A DNA stretch of 64,000 nt from Desulfovibrio sp. MES5 (GTDB lineage Bacteria; Desulfobacterota; Desulfovibrionia; Desulfovibrionales; Desulfovibrionaceae): assembly GCF_002237645.1 (NCBI RefSeq), contig NZ_MJUZ01000003.1, positions 1 through 64,000 of the forward strand, read 5' to 3'. The position numbers and the translations under genes are program-made. This document shows positions 1 through 9,135 of the stretch, piece after piece (within the stretch, counting starts at the first letter, position 1; every line of letters starts with the position of its first letter). A model generated the notes under the pieces. It had not been told where the DNA came from. It did no database searches and saw only the letters and a program-made list of their open reading frames with translations.

Positions 1-66
1 CAGGTGGGGTTCCAGGAGAGCCCAAGCTTCATCGGATAAGTCGTGTCGCCGCTGTACGTTTTTCAT
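1..66 (-). CDS. IS5-family transposase, N-terminal 22 residues only
   Basis: The visible peptide opens MKNVQRRHDLSDEAWALLEP, which is the usual opening of IS5-family (IS1031/IS427-type) DDE transposases (basic start, then a 'L(S/T)D..W..L.P.LP' motif). A good ribosome-binding site, GGAGGG, lies 7 bases before the ATG. The catalytic part is outside the window, so intactness cannot be judged. Confidence 0.6.
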   Translation of the reverse strand, partial: MKNVQRRHDLSDEAWALLEPHL

Positions 67-124
67 GAAAGCACCCTCCGCATATGGTGCTCTCTTATAA
101 CCAAAAACTCGTGTAGACACAACC
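1..124 (-). mobile_element. Right-hand end of an IS5-family insertion sequence (cut by window edge)
   Basis: The first bases hold the start of a transposase gene read leftward. Upstream of its ATG is a short leader ending in GTTGTGTCTACAC (as read leftward), directly followed by the tetranucleotide CTAG at 124-127. IS5 elements of the IS427 type are known to target TA, often within CTAG, so the element probably ends at about 123-124 and the rest lies left of the window. The other end is not visible, so the boundary is an inference. Confidence 0.5.
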
Positions 125-172
125 TAGCACAGATATTTTTTGAACATCCAAAGCGAATGTTGAAAAAAAGCT

Positions 173-840
173 CTATCTCAGCCGAAAAGCGAAGGGCAGC
201 ACCACCAACGTGTTTACCGGTTGCCCTTTGAGTTTTCCGGGGGCAAAACGCATGTTTCTTGCGGCAGTGAGGGCGGCCTCTTCAAAATAGCCGTCCGGCG
301 TCGCGCTGATAACTTCGCAGTTACGGGGCTGGCCGGAAGAATCCACCACAAGGCGCACCTTGACGGACCCCTGCACGTTCATGCGCCGGGCCTTGGTGGG
401 GTATTCAGGCTCAACGCGCCGGGTAATGCTCGGGCGTTGATCCAGCGTATCACTCTCATAGGCGCTGAATCCACCTACTGTACGCGGCTGGGGGCCAGCG
501 GGAACAGATGGCGGCGGGGGCGGAGTGGCTGCCTGCTCCTTGGGCACGGGCTTGTCGCTCTTTTTGGGGCTGATCTTTTTCACATCCGGCTTTGGTGTTT
601 CCAGCTTTTGGGGCTGAACTTCCGACTTTTGGGGTTCCGGCGGCGGGGGCGGTGCTGGCGGCTCAACCGCTGTTGGGGGGGGAGGCGTCAGAGCGGGGGC
701 CGGGGCAAACTCGGCCAGGGCCACACGGTACACTCTTTCCGCGTTGTTTGGAGCTTCCCTGGCAAGAAACACAAAGCCGCCCAGCAGCAGAAAATGCATG
801 CTCAGGGAAAAGAACAGGGTCATGCCACGAGCGCCCACCT

Positions 841-844
<4 letters not shown>
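173..844 (-). CDS. tonB: TonB energy-transducing protein
   Basis: TonB links the ExbB/ExbD proton channel to outer-membrane receptors. The 223-residue protein has an N-terminal membrane anchor (about residues 8-28), a long Pro/Lys/Glu-rich periplasm-spanning stretch (about 45-115) and a C-terminal TonB domain (about 135-223) containing EPEYP and the typical 'G.V.V...VD..G' pattern. It is the last gene of exbB-exbD-tonB; its ATG overlaps the exbD stop by four bases (ATGA). Its place beside a receptor and metallophore genes suggests a TonB dedicated to that receptor rather than the housekeeping copy. That dedication is inferred; the family call is secure. Confidence 0.93.
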
Positions 845-1308
<464 letters not shown>

Positions 1309-1310
1309 GA

Positions 1311-2000
1311 TCAGCGCTCCTCGGCAAAGCTGATGCCCTTGCTGTATCCCGGCGCTTCGTGCTGCAGCCGATTGAGCAATTGCCCGGCGTAGTTGATGCA
1401 CACACCCTCAATGTAAGCCAGCTTTGCCCTGAACACGTTGTAGCCGCACACAGCAGGTATGGCCACAAACAGGCCGACCGCCGTGGCAATAAGCGCCTCG
1501 GCGATACCGGGGGCCACTGTCGCCAGCGAAACGCTCTTCATCTGGGCTATGGCCGTAAAGGAATGCATGATTCCCCACACTGTGCCAAACAGGCCGATGA
1601 ATGGAGCCGTATTGGCGGCGGTGGCCAACAGAGCCAGTGAGGATTTGAGCCGTGCGACTTCTTCTGCAATGGCAAAATGCAGCGCGCGGCGTACGTTGTC
1701 ATTAAGCAGGCGATCAGTATCGCCCGTGCGTGTAAGGCGGTTATACTCACGTACGGCACGGCGGGTGATGCCGTACAGGGGGGACTGCCTGTCAGCCTCC
1801 ATCGCGGGCAGTGCCTGGCTCAGATCCGCAGCATCGTCAAAGGCCACAAGTCCGTTTTTGGTACGGTTCTGTGCTGCGCGCAGCGTGAACCATTTGCCGC
1901 ACATATACGCCCAGCTGGCTACAGACATAAACAGCAGCAGCACCAACACGCACTTTGAAATAAGTGTGGCCTGCAATACGGCCTCAATCATAGAATTCAC
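1311..2000 (-). CDS. exbB: ExbB/TolQ-family proton channel protein
   Basis: This 229-residue membrane protein has the three-helix ExbB/TolQ plan: a helix near 12-33, then after a cytoplasmic loop a pair of helices around 125-150 and 160-185. The conserved TAPFIGLFGTVWGIM and the 'GIAEALIATAVGL.VAIP' segment are clear. The longest frame begins with GTG at 2000; an in-frame ATG at 1991 is better spaced from the purine-rich GGGGAAGAAGAG and may be the true start. It is first in the exbB-exbD-tonB operon and has a Fur-like palindrome about 185 bases upstream, so it is probably iron-repressed. Confidence 0.93.
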   Translation of the reverse strand: MNSMIEAVLQATLISKCVLVLLLFMSVASWAYMCGKWFTLRAAQNRTKNGLVAFDDAADLSQALPAMEADRQSPLYGITRRAVREYNRLTRTGDTDRLLNDNVRRALHFAIAEEVARLKSSLALLATAANTAPFIGLFGTVWGIMHSFTAIAQMKSVSLATVAPGIAEALIATAVGLFVAIPAVCGYNVFRAKLAYIEGVCINYAGQLLNRLQHEAPGYSKGISFAEER

Positions 2001-2181
2001 TCTTCTTCCCCTTTCTCGAATTTTAAAATGGAAACAGCGCTGTCAGATTAAGCTGGAGAGCTTACTGAGTTAACCCAGTTCGAACTGTTCATGCGCGCGC
2101 GTGAAGTCTACACATCGGGTAACAGACTTATTTTTAATGTGTAAACTGCACGCGGGAACATGGCCTAATCTGACAATGATG

Positions 2182-2204
2182 AAATAGAAATTTAAATTCT
2201 ATTT
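2182..2204. promoter_or_regulatory. Candidate Fur box upstream of exbB
   Basis: An AT-rich palindrome with perfect 8-base arms (AAATAGAA / TTCTATTT) around a 7-base centre, in the 307-base gap between exbB and the ATPase gene. Its base composition and spacing resemble the inverted-repeat Fur boxes known in Desulfovibrio and resemble three other sites in this window. Nothing else in the gap looks like a gene. Confidence 0.5.
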
Positions 2205-2307
2205 TAGTTTGTTAATGCCTTTCCGTCAAGATTATTGAGCCGTATCGGTTATTGCTCTATCCGCTCCGGGTTGCGGCTGTATGGGGTCAGATTAGCTACT
2301 GATGCAG

Positions 2308-4188
2308 CTACATAGCGGTGGGCATCAGCTTTCGTTCGTACAGACGGGCGGCATTGAGCACAACCAGAACGGAGCCGGCGTTGTGTACGAGGGCCCCCGT
2401 TATGGGATTGAGCAAGCCCATGACCGACATGCTGATGGCGACAAGGTTGATTGCCATCGACAGAGTGATGTTGAATTTGATGGTATTGACCGTGGCATCG
2501 GAAAGGCGCTTAAGGTAGGGAATTTTTGTAATGTCGTCGCCCATCAGCGCCATATCGGCCGCGTCGATGGCAATATCGCTGCCCATAGAACCCATCGCCA
2601 CGCCAACATCAGCGGTTTTTAACGCCGGGGCGTCATTCACGCCATCACCTATCATGCACACAACATGGCCTTGTTGCTGCAATGTTCTGATGTGTTCAAC
2701 CTTCTGCGCCGGAAGCAGTTCGGAGTAAACAAGGTCAATGCCGGCCCGTTCGGAAAAGTAGCTGGCCGTTTGGGCATGGTCGCCAGTCAGAAGCACAAGG
2801 CCTGTTCCCATATCATGTAGTTTTTTCACCATATCTTGCGCGTTGGTCCGTAATGTGTCCGAAAATGCCACTGCACCGGCGCAGACGCCATCAAGGGCGA
2901 CTAAAATCACTGCCTTGCCCTGCTTGCGCAGGTTTTCCAGAGTGGCGGCAGCGCTTTTATCCACATCTACAGCATTGTCCTGCAAGTAGCCGATGTTCCC
3001 CATAAGCGCGCTGACGCCGCCGACAGTGGCGCTGATCCCCTTGCCGGGGGTCATGATGGAGCCGTCTGCCTTTGCCAGAGAAATATTCTTTTCTCTGGCA
3101 TGAGCCACCATAGCCTTGCCAAGCGGGTGTTCTGACAGAGCTTCCACCGAAGCGGCAAGTTGCATCAGGTCGTGAGGCGTTTTTTCAGGCAGGAAGGAGA
3201 TGATGTCGCTGACAACCAGCGTGCCGTGGGTGAGTGTTCCGGTTTTGTCAAAAGCTATGCGGTCAACCTTGCCCATATTCTCCAAGGCTTCACCGGATTT
3301 AATCAAAACGCCCTGCCTGGTGGCCTGACCAATGGCAGCCATGATGGACGTGGGAGTCGCCAGCGCCAGAGCGCAGGGGCAGAATACCACAAGAACGGTA
3401 ACAGCCCGCACGATATCGTTTGTGATGGCGTATGCGCCCATGGCAATTATCATTGCTATGGGAACAAGCCATGCGGCCCACTTGTCCACAATGCGCTGCA
3501 TGGGCGCTTTACTGTTTTCCGCTTCCTGCACCATGCTGACAAGTTTTTGTAGAGAAGAATCCTCGCCAATCCTGGCAGCTTCAATATCAATCGTCCCGAA
3601 ACGGTTGATTGTACCGCTGAAGACGTCTTCCCCCACGGCTTTGTCCACTGGCAGAAATTCACCGGTCATGGCTGACTGGTCTATGGATGTGTTGCCCCTG
3701 CGGATAGTTCCGTCCACAGGGATGGTTTCACCCGGCAAAATCCGCAGCAGGTCGCCGCAACGAATACTTTCAACAGCGATCATTTCCTCATTTATGGTTT
3801 CGCCGTGGCACGTAAGCCTGCGGCCCTGCAAAGGCACGAGACTGATTAATTCCTTTATCCCTTTTTTGGCCTTTTCTACGGTTCTTTCTTCCAGAATGGC
3901 GCCGACAGCCATAATGAACGCTACCTCGCCGGCGGCGAACAATTCCCCAATATATATGCACGCGAACATGGCTATGGAGATAAGCAGGGCGGATGTGATA
4001 CGGCGCTCAAAAAAGACGCGGGTCAGGGCGAGATAAACCAAGGGAAAGCCGCAAATAAAAACCGTAACCCAGGCCGGATCCAGCGGCACAGAAATATTCC
4101 CCAACAGGATCACCAGACTGGCGGCCAGAAATGCTCCTCCCAGCAGGGTCATGCGTGTTCCGGACAGGCAGTTGAAGAGCGTTTTCAT
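2308..4188 (-). CDS. P1B-type heavy-metal-translocating ATPase
   Basis: This 626-residue pump should move a transition metal across the inner membrane using ATP. It shows the A-domain TGE (about 175), the membrane metal site CPC (270-272), the phosphorylation site DKTGT (314-318), the nucleotide-site HP in SEHPLGK and GDGVNDAP. There is no N-terminal HMA metal-binding domain. CPC plus the upstream csoR points to Cu(I). However, the last helix pair (HNAGSVLVVLNAARL) lacks the MSxSS of classic CopA and resembles the Zn/Cd class layout, so the ion is uncertain. It follows csoR by 116 bases, a gap that holds a second CsoR-like site. It sits between tonB and the metallophore regulator. Confidence 0.9.
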   Translation of the reverse strand: MKTLFNCLSGTRMTLLGGAFLAASLVILLGNISVPLDPAWVTVFICGFPLVYLALTRVFFERRITSALLISIAMFACIYIGELFAAGEVAFIMAVGAILEERTVEKAKKGIKELISLVPLQGRRLTCHGETINEEMIAVESIRCGDLLRILPGETIPVDGTIRRGNTSIDQSAMTGEFLPVDKAVGEDVFSGTINRFGTIDIEAARIGEDSSLQKLVSMVQEAENSKAPMQRIVDKWAAWLVPIAMIIAMGAYAITNDIVRAVTVLVVFCPCALALATPTSIMAAIGQATRQGVLIKSGEALENMGKVDRIAFDKTGTLTHGTLVVSDIISFLPEKTPHDLMQLAASVEALSEHPLGKAMVAHAREKNISLAKADGSIMTPGKGISATVGGVSALMGNIGYLQDNAVDVDKSAAATLENLRKQGKAVILVALDGVCAGAVAFSDTLRTNAQDMVKKLHDMGTGLVLLTGDHAQTASYFSERAGIDLVYSELLPAQKVEHIRTLQQQGHVVCMIGDGVNDAPALKTADVGVAMGSMGSDIAIDAADMALMGDDITKIPYLKRLSDATVNTIKFNITLSMAINLVAISMSVMGLLNPITGALVHNAGSVLVVLNAARLYERKLMPTAM

Positions 4189-4236
4189 GAAGAGCGCTTC
4201 CTTTTTGCGGTATAAAAGGTGGCTGTTTTATATACT

Positions 4237-4257
4237 ATATACCCCTATTAGGTATAT
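4237..4257. promoter_or_regulatory. Possible second CsoR operator, between csoR and the ATPase gene
   Basis: ATATACCCCTATTAGGTATAT is an imperfect palindrome with TATACC/GGTATA arms and a C-run, matching the general pattern of CsoR/RcnR operators. It lies about 50 bases before the ATPase start, so it could give that gene its own metal-responsive promoter. Confidence 0.45.
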
Positions 4258-4304
4258 GAACTGTTGCAAAAAATATATGCGGCGGCGCCGCATATATTAT
4301 AAAG

Positions 4305-4580
4305 TCAAACAATTCTGGAAAACTGCTCAATGGCCGATGTCAGCCGTTTCAGGACCTCGGCTTCATTTCCGTTCTTGACGCCATCCAGGACGCAATGCTG
4401 CATATGGCCCTCAAGAACCACCTGTCCTGCTTTGTGCAGGGCAGACTTGGCCGCGCCGATCTGAATAAGAACGTCCTCACAAGGCCTGCCATGCTCGACC
4501 ATTTTTATAATGCCTTTGATCTGGCCCTCAATACGCCGCAGCCGTTTGGCAACAGCCTCGACATCCATACAGTCGCTCAT
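4305..4580 (-). CDS. csoR: CsoR-family copper-sensing repressor
   Basis: This 91-residue all-helical DUF156/CsoR protein carries the Cu(I) ligand set in the right spacing: Cys34, His59 and Cys63 (C-x24-H-x3-C), as in Mycobacterium and Bacillus CsoR. RcnR-type Ni/Co sensors use a different N-terminal His pattern, which I do not see. It has a good ribosome-binding site (AAGGTGG). A typical CsoR operator lies 29-47 bases before its start, implying autoregulation. The metal ATPase downstream is its obvious target. Confidence 0.9.
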   Translation of the reverse strand: MSDCMDVEAVAKRLRRIEGQIKGIIKMVEHGRPCEDVLIQIGAAKSALHKAGQVVLEGHMQHCVLDGVKNGNEAEVLKRLTSAIEQFSRIV

Positions 4581-4608
4581 GCTTCCACCTTCATTTTTTT
4601 GATCACAA

Positions 4609-4627
4609 TACCGTATGGGGGTATGGT
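4609..4627. promoter_or_regulatory. CsoR operator upstream of csoR
   Basis: TACCGTATGGGGGTATGGT matches the known Bacillus CsoR operator type (TACC-TA-GGGGGTATGGT) at almost every position, including the central G-run. Its position just upstream of csoR fits autoregulation of csoR and the ATPase gene. Confidence 0.75.
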
Positions 4628-4639
4628 GTCAATGGCCGC

Positions 4640-5040
4640 AGGCGCGCGCTTTTGGCATGAGGCGTCTGCCTTGTACGACAATGGATGAGCAGGGTTGAAG
4701 AGTCTTGAATATGATTCATTGTGCTCAAGTATCATTGAGCGTCGCCAATCCTCATGCCACGGCGGTAAAATGAAATGGCGCTTCGGTTGAAGCTTCGCCA
4801 GTGCGGTATGGTTTGAACTTTCTTTGGCAGGGCTGCTTTTTGCCTCCCGGCATTCACGACGGCCCTTGGTTACGGTTACGGAGAACAGTACTCGGCGGTT
4901 CGCCTTTTTCCTCCGCAGAAGCGACTGCCAGGATAGACGGATCAGATCCTGTGTCTGCCGTGTGGTGTTCTGAGCGTAAGCAGGCACATAAGAACTATTT
5001 TATATTCTGCTCACTAATATACTTGAAAAATTGATAATTA
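4640..5040. other. About 400 bases without a convincing gene
   Basis: Open frames on both strands here are short, have no family resemblance and no good ribosome-binding sites. The stretch probably contains the upstream regions of csoR (leftward) and the AraC regulator (rightward), possibly with decayed coding sequence. Confidence 0.5.
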
Positions 5041-5050
5041 TCAGGAATTA

Positions 5051-5072
5051 TATGAAATTGAAATTCAATTTT
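5051..5072. promoter_or_regulatory. Candidate Fur box upstream of the AraC regulator gene
   Basis: ATGAAATTGAAATTCAATTT (within the site) is an AT-rich inverted repeat close to the TGAAAAT-n-ATTTTCA form described for Fur sites. It lies about 85-105 bases before the regulator ATG, in a region that also fits a promoter. Confidence 0.55.
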
Positions 5073-5154
5073 TACAAAATCCGTAACTAATGGTATCAGC
5101 TGCGTATGTAGACACTGAAAAGGGTGCCATAAGGGACAAGTTGGGGGTGATGTC

Positions 5155-6150
5155 ATGAATATGTGCACGGAACAGGTTTCCAAGTACTTTCCCCGGGAAA
5201 AAGGCCTGACCTACAGCCGGGACAAAGATGGCGCAGCTGGCGTTGTTTCCGAAAGAAGCCAGCCATTTCCGGACGTTTTTCTTGAGGTATTGCCACACAA
5301 CATTTTAAAAAATGAATTACGGGTACGGTTCGCCACGGAGATACCTTCAAGCCAGGCGCGTCTCCTTGTTTTTTCATTGTGCCTTGCCGGTCTGGTCACG
5401 ACATACATCGAATCGGACCCACCGGATGTGGTCGCCCAAGGGCAAAATCAGCTCGCGGTATATCACTATTCTACTGTGCGGGGAGAGTCCGTCTTTCAGC
5501 GGGGCGAACTCTCGATGGTCAACATCTGCATAAGCTTTGAGACGCTGGAGCGCCTGTACGGCAAAAATCCGGCGCAGCCCTGGCTGCTCAGAACGTCTGA
5601 CCGCAAGAAGCTGCACATTCAGGTGGTGACGGCTCCGCTGCTGTTGCTGGAGGCAGGCAGGCGGCTGATCCTGCCGCCTGTCAAAGGGCAGGCAAAAGAC
5701 ATGTACAGGCGGGGAGCATGCCTTGAATTTCTTGCCCTTGCGCTTGAATCTCTGCAAAAGCTGTCTGGTGCGGCAGCGCCGATGCTTCTCAGCCAGCAGG
5801 ATATGGCGCAGCTGACCCTTGTTAAGCACCGGCTTGAGAGCTCTTTTGAACACCCGCCGTCATTGCAGGAATTGAGCAAAATGTTCATCCTCAATGAATA
5901 CAAGCTGAAAAAGGGATTCAAGCAGCTTTTCGGTATGACCGTCAGCGGGTACGTGCAGTTTTGTCGCGTCAATCATGCCTACAAGCGTTTTCTGGATGGC
6001 GAATCCAACGTCAGCCAGTGCGCATGGGAGGCGGGTTATACCAATGTGAGCCATTTCATCACGGCGTTCCGCAAGCACTATGGCTGCACGCCCGGCAAAT
6101 TTATTCTCAGGCAGAAAGACATTATTACCCGTCTCAGCATGCCAGGGTAG
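5155..6150 (+). CDS. AraC-family regulator, PchR/YbtA-like
   Basis: This 331-residue protein has a C-terminal AraC DNA-binding region (about 225-325) with two helix-turn-helix units; 'LNEYKLKKGFKQLFGMTVSGY' is the PchR/YbtA-type first-helix signature (shown minus its lead-in), followed by 'AWEAGYTNVSHFITAFRKHYG'. PchR and YbtA activate siderophore genes when the ferric-siderophore or siderophore is present. The N-terminal 220 residues would be the sensing domain and are poorly conserved. It is the only plus-strand gene in the left half. A Fur-like site lies upstream. The likely targets are the receptor/transport operon ending next to it and the biosynthetic operon. Confidence 0.88.
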   Translation: MNMCTEQVSKYFPREKGLTYSRDKDGAAGVVSERSQPFPDVFLEVLPHNILKNELRVRFATEIPSSQARLLVFSLCLAGLVTTYIESDPPDVVAQGQNQLAVYHYSTVRGESVFQRGELSMVNICISFETLERLYGKNPAQPWLLRTSDRKKLHIQVVTAPLLLLEAGRRLILPPVKGQAKDMYRRGACLEFLALALESLQKLSGAAAPMLLSQQDMAQLTLVKHRLESSFEHPPSLQELSKMFILNEYKLKKGFKQLFGMTVSGYVQFCRVNHAYKRFLDGESNVSQCAWEAGYTNVSHFITAFRKHYGCTPGKFILRQKDIITRLSMPG

Positions 6151-6204
6151 GCTGTTTTTATTCTGCATGTCCTGGATGTTGCTAGCCGCATTTGCTGGCG
6201 TTTA

Positions 6205-6246
6205 CAGGCATCTCCCACTGTGCGCACCTCGGTAGGGAGATGCCTG
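6205..6246. terminator. Bidirectional stem-loop between convergent genes
   Basis: A perfect 12-bp stem (CAGGCATCTCCC / GGGAGATGCCTG) with an 18-base loop, flanked by short T and A runs, sits between the convergent regulator gene and the end of the transport operon. It probably terminates both. Confidence 0.7.
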
Positions 6247-6269
6247 TTTCCACATCAGGCGGCAGCCTT

Positions 6270-7538
6270 TCAACGGGCCAGGCGTTCGTGAGCTGCCGCG
6301 AAATGGTCGGAAGCCACTGCGGCGAGAAGCGACAGTTCGCCGGCAAGGCACGTGGCGGCGCAAACCTCTGCCAGCGCAAAGGACTGGCCCCTGCCGGCAA
6401 GCTGAAGCATCTTCAACCCCACGGCCTGCGAAGGCAGTTTGGTGCCGCCGCCCACGGTTCCCACAATGATGTTGGGCAGGGTGAGCGTCACGTACAGGTT
6501 GCCGTTGTCCTCCACTTCCATTCTCGTGACGCCGACGCTGGATTCGGAAACGCAGGCGGCGTCCTGTCCCGTAGCCAGATACAGGGCCGCCAGCCCGTTG
6601 GAAAAATGGGCCTGAATGCCCATAGCGCCGCTCATGATTCCGCCCATTGCAGTCATCATCCAGACCTGTTGCATATCTTTTGCGGAAACATGCAAATAGC
6701 GCCTCACCAGCGCATCGGGCAGGGATGCTTCCACAGTGACCTTCTTGCCCCGTACAGACAGCAGGGAAAGCCATGTAGCCTTTTTGTCGCCGGACAGGTT
6801 GGCTTCAACATAGCTCCGTACAGGTTTGACGGGAGAATGTTTACGTATCCAGCCCACCACTGCCGCCGCGGCGATGGTGACCATGTTCTGTCCGGCGGCC
6901 TCGCCCGTGTAAAAATCCAGATTTATGTAAACATGGTTGCCTTCAAAGGTGACCCGCATGTCCACAAGCTTGCCGTGGCGCGTTGTTCTGGCCGCTTCGG
7001 CGCAAAATGTTTCAAAGTGCTTTACGGCCCACTGGGCGAACGAGCGGGCTTCCTGCATATTACGGAAAATAAAGCCCGGAGACCGGGACACCGCCGAATC
7101 ATGTATCAGCGTCGAGCAACCTCCGGCGGCAGTGATCAGGCGGGAACCCCTGTGATATGACGCCACAAGGGCGGCTTCCGTGGTGGCCAGAGGAATATAG
7201 AAATCGCCCCTGGCGAACAGGCCGTGGATGCGCAGGGGGCCAGCCACTCCCACAGGTATTTTCAGTGTCCCCACGCAGTTTTCGATGTTTTTTGAATAGA
7301 CTTTGATACGGCGGCAGGTTTCGTCATCCGCGAGGCACTGCTGGTCGTCCGCATCAAGAGACGTGCATTTTTTAAGGACGTCCCAGTTCCGGGCCAGTGC
7401 GGCGGAAGTAAGAGGCATGACGTGCCTGATGTTTGGGCCTTTCGTGACGCTTGCAGAGGCGCGAGGTTCCGCTTCATCTGCCATAAGGCCTGAAAAAAGA
7501 GATTCAATGCGTTCAAACCTGCTTTTAGATGTCGGCAT
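6270..7538 (-). CDS. HMG-CoA reductase-like oxidoreductase
   Basis: The 422-residue protein is clearly of the HMG-CoA reductase family: KIPVGVAGPL (about 93), ATTEAALVAS with catalytic Glu121, SGDKK with Lys252, GQDAA with Asp326, GTVGGGTKLPSQ (about 360) and a C-terminal His (412 or 417). All four catalytic residues are therefore present. The NAD(P)-binding motif reads TGEAAGQNM instead of the usual DAMGMN. Family members reduce a thioester to a primary alcohol in two hydride steps. No other mevalonate gene is visible, and it is the last gene of a metallophore transport operon, so a role in tailoring or releasing the product is plausible but inferred. The chosen ATG follows GAGGAG closely; longer in-frame starts exist at up to 7691 but their sequence looks non-coding. 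Confidence 0.85.
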   Translation of the reverse strand: MPTSKSRFERIESLFSGLMADEAEPRASASVTKGPNIRHVMPLTSAALARNWDVLKKCTSLDADDQQCLADDETCRRIKVYSKNIENCVGTLKIPVGVAGPLRIHGLFARGDFYIPLATTEAALVASYHRGSRLITAAGGCSTLIHDSAVSRSPGFIFRNMQEARSFAQWAVKHFETFCAEAARTTRHGKLVDMRVTFEGNHVYINLDFYTGEAAGQNMVTIAAAAVVGWIRKHSPVKPVRSYVEANLSGDKKATWLSLLSVRGKKVTVEASLPDALVRRYLHVSAKDMQQVWMMTAMGGIMSGAMGIQAHFSNGLAALYLATGQDAACVSESSVGVTRMEVEDNGNLYVTLTLPNIIVGTVGGGTKLPSQAVGLKMLQLAGRGQSFALAEVCAATCLAGELSLLAAVASDHFAAAHERLAR

Positions 7539-7752
7539 ATGCTCCTCGGAAAATATTGGACGGCGCGTGGCCGCGGTGATTCCTGTTCCTTCGCGCCGCA
7601 CGGCACTTCGGAACTGGAATGGCGACGGAATGCCGCCACGAAAACAATGCTGCGAGGCGCCACGAAACCGGATTTCCGCCACAGTGCGCACAGGAACATT
7701 GCTTTGCGCGATGATAGTGCGGGATACGTGCGACGTGGATGCTGCTACGGTT

Positions 7753-9135
7753 TCAGTCTGCCCTCAGTGCCTGTAACACGTTGGTGCGGGCGGCCTTCCA
7801 CGCCGGATAGGTCCCCGCCAGAATGCCACAGCAGGTCGAAAGCGCGAATACTCCCAGTGAGATGGGCAGGCTGAAATAGGGTGGAAGCGCCCCCGATGCA
7901 GCCAAAAACAGGCAGAATGCCAGGGCCGAACAAACGCCCAGAAAGCCTCCGGCCGCGCTCATGAACGCGGCCTCGCCCATAAACTGAAGCAATATCTGCC
8001 GCCGGGTCGCACCCGCCACGCGACGTATGCCTATTTCCAGTCTGCGCGACCGGACAAGCAGGGTCATGATGGACAGAATACCCAGCGTGCCGATAGCGAA
8101 AGACAGGCCGGAACCGATGATCCCCAGCGTGCGGACAAGCCGCAGGGCGTTGCCCACAAGTTCGTCAACCTGATCACCCATTGTCAGCGTGAAATCGTTC
8201 TTGCCGGGCGGCAGGCGATGGCGCTCCCGCAGCAGTGTGTCGATGGAATTTTTCAGGGATTCAAGATCGTTCCTGTCTCGAAGCGCCAGCCATGCCCCGG
8301 AAATATGCTCCTGTCTGCCCGTACTTCTTATGTAGGACGCTATGGGAAGGATAAGCAGTTCGTCCATGCGCAGCCCACTGGGGTCCATTCCTTTTTCCTC
8401 CATAACGCCTATGACACGCAGGCGGCTTTTTTCCACGCGAACTGTCTCCCCCAATGCCGCTTCCGGGCTGGAGAAAAGCCATTTTGCCAGGGAGTTGCCG
8501 AGCAGGCAGACCCGCGCGCCCTCAAGGGCCTCGTCATCGCTGAAAAAACGTCCATGTTCTGGCCTGAAGCGGCGCAGTTCCGGGAAGGCGCTCGTGGTGC
8601 CCAGCATCTGGCAGCTGCTGCGCCGCAGTCCGCTGCCCGCCTGGCCGCTGGCAAGTATGAAGGGAACGCCCTGGACAACCTGAGGGAGTCCTTCCACCAG
8701 AGCCGTGATGTCTGCTTCGGTCAGTGTGGCGGCCTTGGGTGGCGGCGAAGAGGCGCTTTGCCGCTCTGTGGTTTTTGCGTTTTCTGATATGCTGGTTTGG
8801 TTCCCGCCCGGAGCGGCTTTCGAGGATTCGGAAGTCTCTTCGGCTTCATTCACGAGGCGAACAAAGTCCACAGGGCCGGCGGCGACAGTCACAAGGTTGG
8901 CTCCAAGCCCTTCTGCTTCATTTTTCAGCTTCAGGTGAACGGACTCAAGCACATGCAGGATGCAGGTGAGCAGCATGGCCCCCATAAACACGCCCAAGGT
9001 GGCCAGCGTGGTGCGCAGTTTGTGCCGCATCAGCACGGACCAGATCATGCGTATGGCAAGGACGCTCCGGCGCAGTCGGGCATAGTTCTTCATGCCTTGC
9101 CGCACGTGAGTTGAACGTATTGCGTCAGGGATCAT
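7753..9135 (-). CDS. FtsX/MacB-type ABC transporter permease
   Basis: A 460-residue permease with the MacB layout: one N-terminal helix (about 38-60), a large periplasmic domain, and three C-terminal helices separated by the conserved 'RRLEIGIRRVAGATRRQILLQF' style loop. It includes a low-complexity Ser/Pro-rich insertion around residues 110-145. MacB-type systems do not carry substrate across the inner membrane; they push periplasmic substrate outward. The start overlaps the stop of the preceding permease gene (ATGA). It forms a set with the other permease, the ATPase and the HlyD-like protein upstream. Confidence 0.88.
   Translation of the reverse strand: MIPDAIRSTHVRQGMKNYARLRRSVLAIRMIWSVLMRHKLRTTLATLGVFMGAMLLTCILHVLESVHLKLKNEAEGLGANLVTVAAGPVDFVRLVNEAEETSESSKAAPGGNQTSISENAKTTERQSASSPPPKAATLTEADITALVEGLPQVVQGVPFILASGQAGSGLRRSSCQMLGTTSAFPELRRFRPEHGRFFSDDEALEGARVCLLGNSLAKWLFSSPEAALGETVRVEKSRLRVIGVMEEKGMDPSGLRMDELLILPIASYIRSTGRQEHISGAWLALRDRNDLESLKNSIDTLLRERHRLPPGKNDFTLTMGDQVDELVGNALRLVRTLGIIGSGLSFAIGTLGILSIMTLLVRSRRLEIGIRRVAGATRRQILLQFMGEAAFMSAAGGFLGVCSALAFCLFLAASGALPPYFSLPISLGVFALSTCCGILAGTYPAWKAARTNVLQALRAD

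Noticed and set aside
4577..4987. 136-codon minus-strand frame running into csoR
   Set aside because: It reads through the CsoR operator, has no family resemblance and low-complexity basic sequence; csoR has its own ribosome-binding site and operator.
4801..5034. 77-codon plus-strand frame before the AraC regulator
   Set aside because: No recognisable motif or ribosome-binding site; likely chance or old debris.
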